Below, one piece after another: positions 4,515 through 6,367 of a stretch of 6,367 nucleotides of DNA. The notes beneath the pieces are model-generated. The model searched no databases and was not told where the DNA came from. It was given only the letters and a program-made list of their open reading frames with translations. Both the position numbers and the translations under genes were made by a program. Source of the stretch: Candidatus Pacearchaeota archaeon (GTDB taxonomy: Archaea > Nanobdellota > Nanobdellia > Pacearchaeales > GW2011-AR1). The stretch's first letter is position 1. Every line of letters begins with the position of its first letter. The stretch covers positions 1 to 6,367 of the forward strand of contig RFLC01000218.1 in NCBI GenBank assembly GCA_003694055.1, given 5' to 3'.

Positions 4515-5738
4515 ATGCAACCTGATGTGATTGTAATTCATTACAGCGAGATAGGAACTAAAGGAGAGAACAGGGAGTTTTTTGAACGAGCTTTGATAAA
4601 AAATTTGAAGGGAATTTTAGGTACGAAAAGAGTGGTCAAGCGCTATGGGAAGATTTTAGTGGAGTTGGGCGCAGAGCGGGGAGAGAAAAGTGCGTTGGAG
4701 AAGTTTAAAGAAAAGCTTGCGTTGTGTCCGGGGGTTGAGTACTTTGCATTTGCAAGAGCCTGCAAGTTAGATGTGGAGAGCATGAAAAAGCTCGTGGAGA
4801 GCTATTTTGAAGAACTAACTAAAACCCAAAAGTTCGACGAGAAAAGTTTTAAGATAGAAACTCAGCGCTCTAACAAATCATTCGCAATTGGGTCGCAAGA
4901 GTGCAATAAAATTCTTGGAGAGGCGGTTGCGAGCAAGTTTGCTTGGAAGGTGAGTTTGAAAAATCCGGAAGTTAGAATTTTCGTCGAGATTGGGGAGCAA
5001 GAGATTGTTGTTTATCACGAAAAATTGCGCGGCGTGGGTGGGTTGCCTGTTGGGGTGTCTGGCAAAATTGCTTGCTCGTTCTCTGGAGGAATAGACAGCC
5101 CTGTTGCTGCGTTCATGATGATGAAGCGAGGATGCGTTGTTGAGTTAGTGCACTTTTTCAACTATCATGCGGGAGGGCAAAATTACAGCTTAGAAAGCAT
5201 GAGATGGAGGTTTGAAAAGATTGAGAAGCTTGCAAAGCGGCTCGCAGAAATTCAAGGGCAAGTGAGTTTAGTTGCTGTGCCGTTTGAAGAATTTCAGTCA
5301 CGCGTTGTTGAGCTAGTGCCTGGCAAGTACAGAATGTTGATTTATCGTCGAGCTATGATGCAAGCTATTGCCAGGCTTGCTGAACAAAACGCTTGGGGAG
5401 GTATTGTCACAGGTGACTCTCTCGGGCAAGTTGCCTCGCAAACGCTTGACAACTTGAAAGTTATCTTTGCTGCTGGAGATGGAATTCCAAAGCTTGCGCC
5501 TCTTGTTGGTTTGAACAAAAATGAGATTATAGAAATTGCGAAAAAGATTGGAACGTATGAGCTATCGGTTTTGCCCTATCCTGACTGCTGCTCTTTCATG
5601 ATTGCGCGCCATCCTGAGACACGGGCGCGACTAAGTGAAATTGAAAGGCTGGAAGGGAAGTTGGAGATTGACAAATGGGTTGAGCGCGCTGTTAACGAAA
5701 GAAAAGAATTCAATTTTAAGGCAAGCAGCAGTATTTGA
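4515..5738 (+). CDS. thiI: tRNA uracil 4-sulfurtransferase ThiI, rhodanese-less
   Basis: This 407-residue enzyme adenylates uridine 8 of tRNA with ATP and replaces O4 with sulfur to make s4U8. In some organisms ThiI also supplies sulfur for thiamine. The order is an N-terminal ferredoxin-like domain opening with VIVIHYSEIGTKGENREFF (5-23), a THUMP domain (about 60-165), and a PP-loop ATPase with SGGIDS (190-195). It continues with YRRAMM, GDSLGQVASQT (300-310) and PDCCS (356-360). No C-terminal rhodanese domain follows. Cysteines are at 71, 83, 130, 187, 207, 358 and 359. The region just before YRRAMM reads KYRMLIY, where methanogen ThiI has a CxxC, as I recall it. The start at 4515 gives the family-typical N-terminus; a TTG 105 nt upstream would cross the promoter. 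It is divergent from the pilin operon. Confidence 0.96.
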   Translation: MQPDVIVIHYSEIGTKGENREFFERALIKNLKGILGTKRVVKRYGKILVELGAERGEKSALEKFKEKLALCPGVEYFAFARACKLDVESMKKLVESYFEELTKTQKFDEKSFKIETQRSNKSFAIGSQECNKILGEAVASKFAWKVSLKNPEVRIFVEIGEQEIVVYHEKLRGVGGLPVGVSGKIACSFSGGIDSPVAAFMMMKRGCVVELVHFFNYHAGGQNYSLESMRWRFEKIEKLAKRLAEIQGQVSLVAVPFEEFQSRVVELVPGKYRMLIYRRAMMQAIARLAEQNAWGGIVTGDSLGQVASQTLDNLKVIFAAGDGIPKLAPLVGLNKNEIIEIAKKIGTYELSVLPYPDCCSFMIARHPETRARLSEIERLEGKLEIDKWVERAVNERKEFNFKASSSI

Positions 5739-5834
5739 AATTGGGTAAGGAGGGTGCGCTTAGTTTCTCAATCCATCGCAAAACCGACGATAAAGTTTAA
5801 ACAAACTTATAAACTTAACAAACTTCTAATTTTC
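5739..5834 (+). promoter_or_regulatory. intergenic region with TATA box and AAACTT repeats before the surface-protein gene
   Basis: TTATAAA (5807-5813) is centred 25 nt upstream of ATG 5835, again predicting a leaderless message. The hexamer AAACTT occurs three times, at 5803-5808, 5811-5816 and 5820-5825. The first copy forms an inverted repeat with AAGTTT (5793-5798) across AAAC. The repeats straddle the TATA box, a position where a repressor could block TBP/TFB. No oligo-T terminator for thiI is obvious. Confidence 0.6.
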
Positions 5835-6367
5835 ATGGAAAAAAGAGGTGCTGAAAAGGTGGTTGCAGTTGTTGTTATGCTTCTCCTTGCGCTAGCACTG
5901 CTATTAATCCTTTGGTTTTCTCTTCGCGGGCAAGTTCACGAGACTGCGCGGCGCGCGCATACAGGAACGCAATGCCTCACCTTAAACGTCTTTCCGAAAA
6001 GTTGCGTTTACTCGACCAACTTAATTAACAACAGAAGGTCTGTGCAAGTTGAAGTGGCGCGCTCTGACACTACAGATATTGCGGTGGATGGGGTCCTGCT
6101 AACACTCTCGCTTGCCGACGGAACAACAATTAGCGTGGAAAATAAAACCCCTCTCTCTAGCGCATCCTCTCCCCAACTCAGTTTTTCCATTGATCCGGGT
6201 CTTCCCAATCCAGTATCTGTCACAACGCGACCAATAGTTAACCTCTCCATTGGGCAAGAGATTTGCGAAACAGGATATCAGCGAACAAGATGCCAAGGAA
6301 CGCAATGCGGAAATGGACAGCTAGAGATTGGCGAAGTGTGCGACTCAGATATTGGAGAGTTGTGCAA
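5835..6367 (+). CDS. pilin-signal surface protein with Cys-rich CGNG motif, 3' truncated by window
   Basis: An open frame begins at ATG 5835 and runs off the right edge after 177 complete codons. It starts MEKRG followed by AEKVVAVVVMLLLALALLLILWF, a class III (prepilin-like) signal and single membrane helix; cleavage is predicted after Gly5. The ectodomain has Cys47 and Cys57, a beta-rich Ser/Thr-rich stretch (about 65-140) and sequons at Asn103 and Asn136. It then enters a cysteine-rich tail with Cys144, 153, 158, 169 and 177. The segment CGNGQLEIGEVCDSD (158-172) matches the CGNGxxExGExCDDG repeat known from bacterial and archaeal surface proteins (Myxococcus Cys-rich/DUF4215 type). More copies may follow outside the window. 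It has its own promoter and is not in the pilin operon. A cell-surface adhesin or pilus-tip-like role is an inference. Confidence 0.85.
   Translation, partial: MEKRGAEKVVAVVVMLLLALALLLILWFSLRGQVHETARRAHTGTQCLTLNVFPKSCVYSTNLINNRRSVQVEVARSDTTDIAVDGVLLTLSLADGTTISVENKTPLSSASSPQLSFSIDPGLPNPVSVTTRPIVNLSIGQEICETGYQRTRCQGTQCGNGQLEIGEVCDSDIGELC

Noticed and set aside
1..6367. CRISPR array, insertion sequence, integrase or provirus next to the tRNA
   Set aside because: No spaced direct repeats, transposase or integrase motifs were found, and no duplicated tRNA 3' end is present in the window.

Overview
This window looks archaeal, most likely from a DPANN-type lineage (Diapherotrites, Micrarchaeota or Woesearchaeota-like), although the exact group cannot be fixed from sequence alone. 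The evidence is an archaeal/eukaryotic-type ribosomal protein S27ae, a tRNA-Trp without an encoded CCA end, four proteins with archaeal class III (type IV pilin/archaellin-like) signal peptides, a ThiI without a rhodanese domain, and TATA boxes about 25 nt upstream of almost every first gene. Those TATA distances put the predicted transcription start at, or within a few bases of, the start codon, so most first genes here are probably leaderless. In several cases this decided the start codon.

Layout from left to right: bases 1-394 hold no convincing complete gene but carry a cluster of three strong palindromes. Bases 395-1027 (minus) encode a secreted tyrosine-rich protein of unknown function. 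Divergent from it, 1194-2201 (plus) encodes a CaCA-family cation/Ca2+ exchanger. Convergent with that is S27ae (2254-2475, minus). An intronless tRNA-Trp(CCA) sits at 2638-2708 (plus). A compact minus-strand operon of three small pilin-like membrane-anchored proteins runs from 4376 down to 2786. Divergent from it is thiI (4515-5738, plus), the tRNA 4-thiouridine synthetase. The right edge cuts a fourth pilin-like surface protein (from 5835, plus) whose visible C-terminal part enters a Cys-rich CGNGxxExGExCD-type motif.

Two functional themes are visible. The first is cell-surface structure: three co-transcribed pilin-like proteins, a separate pilin-anchored Cys-rich protein and a secreted aromatic-rich protein. 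The second is translation housekeeping: S27ae, tRNA-Trp and ThiI, whose target U8 is present in the tRNA-Trp of this window. I see no transposon, CRISPR array, phage module or defence system. The parts that best merit a second look are the three-pilin operon, the hybrid surface protein at the right edge, the palindrome cluster and the orphan Tyr-rich protein.
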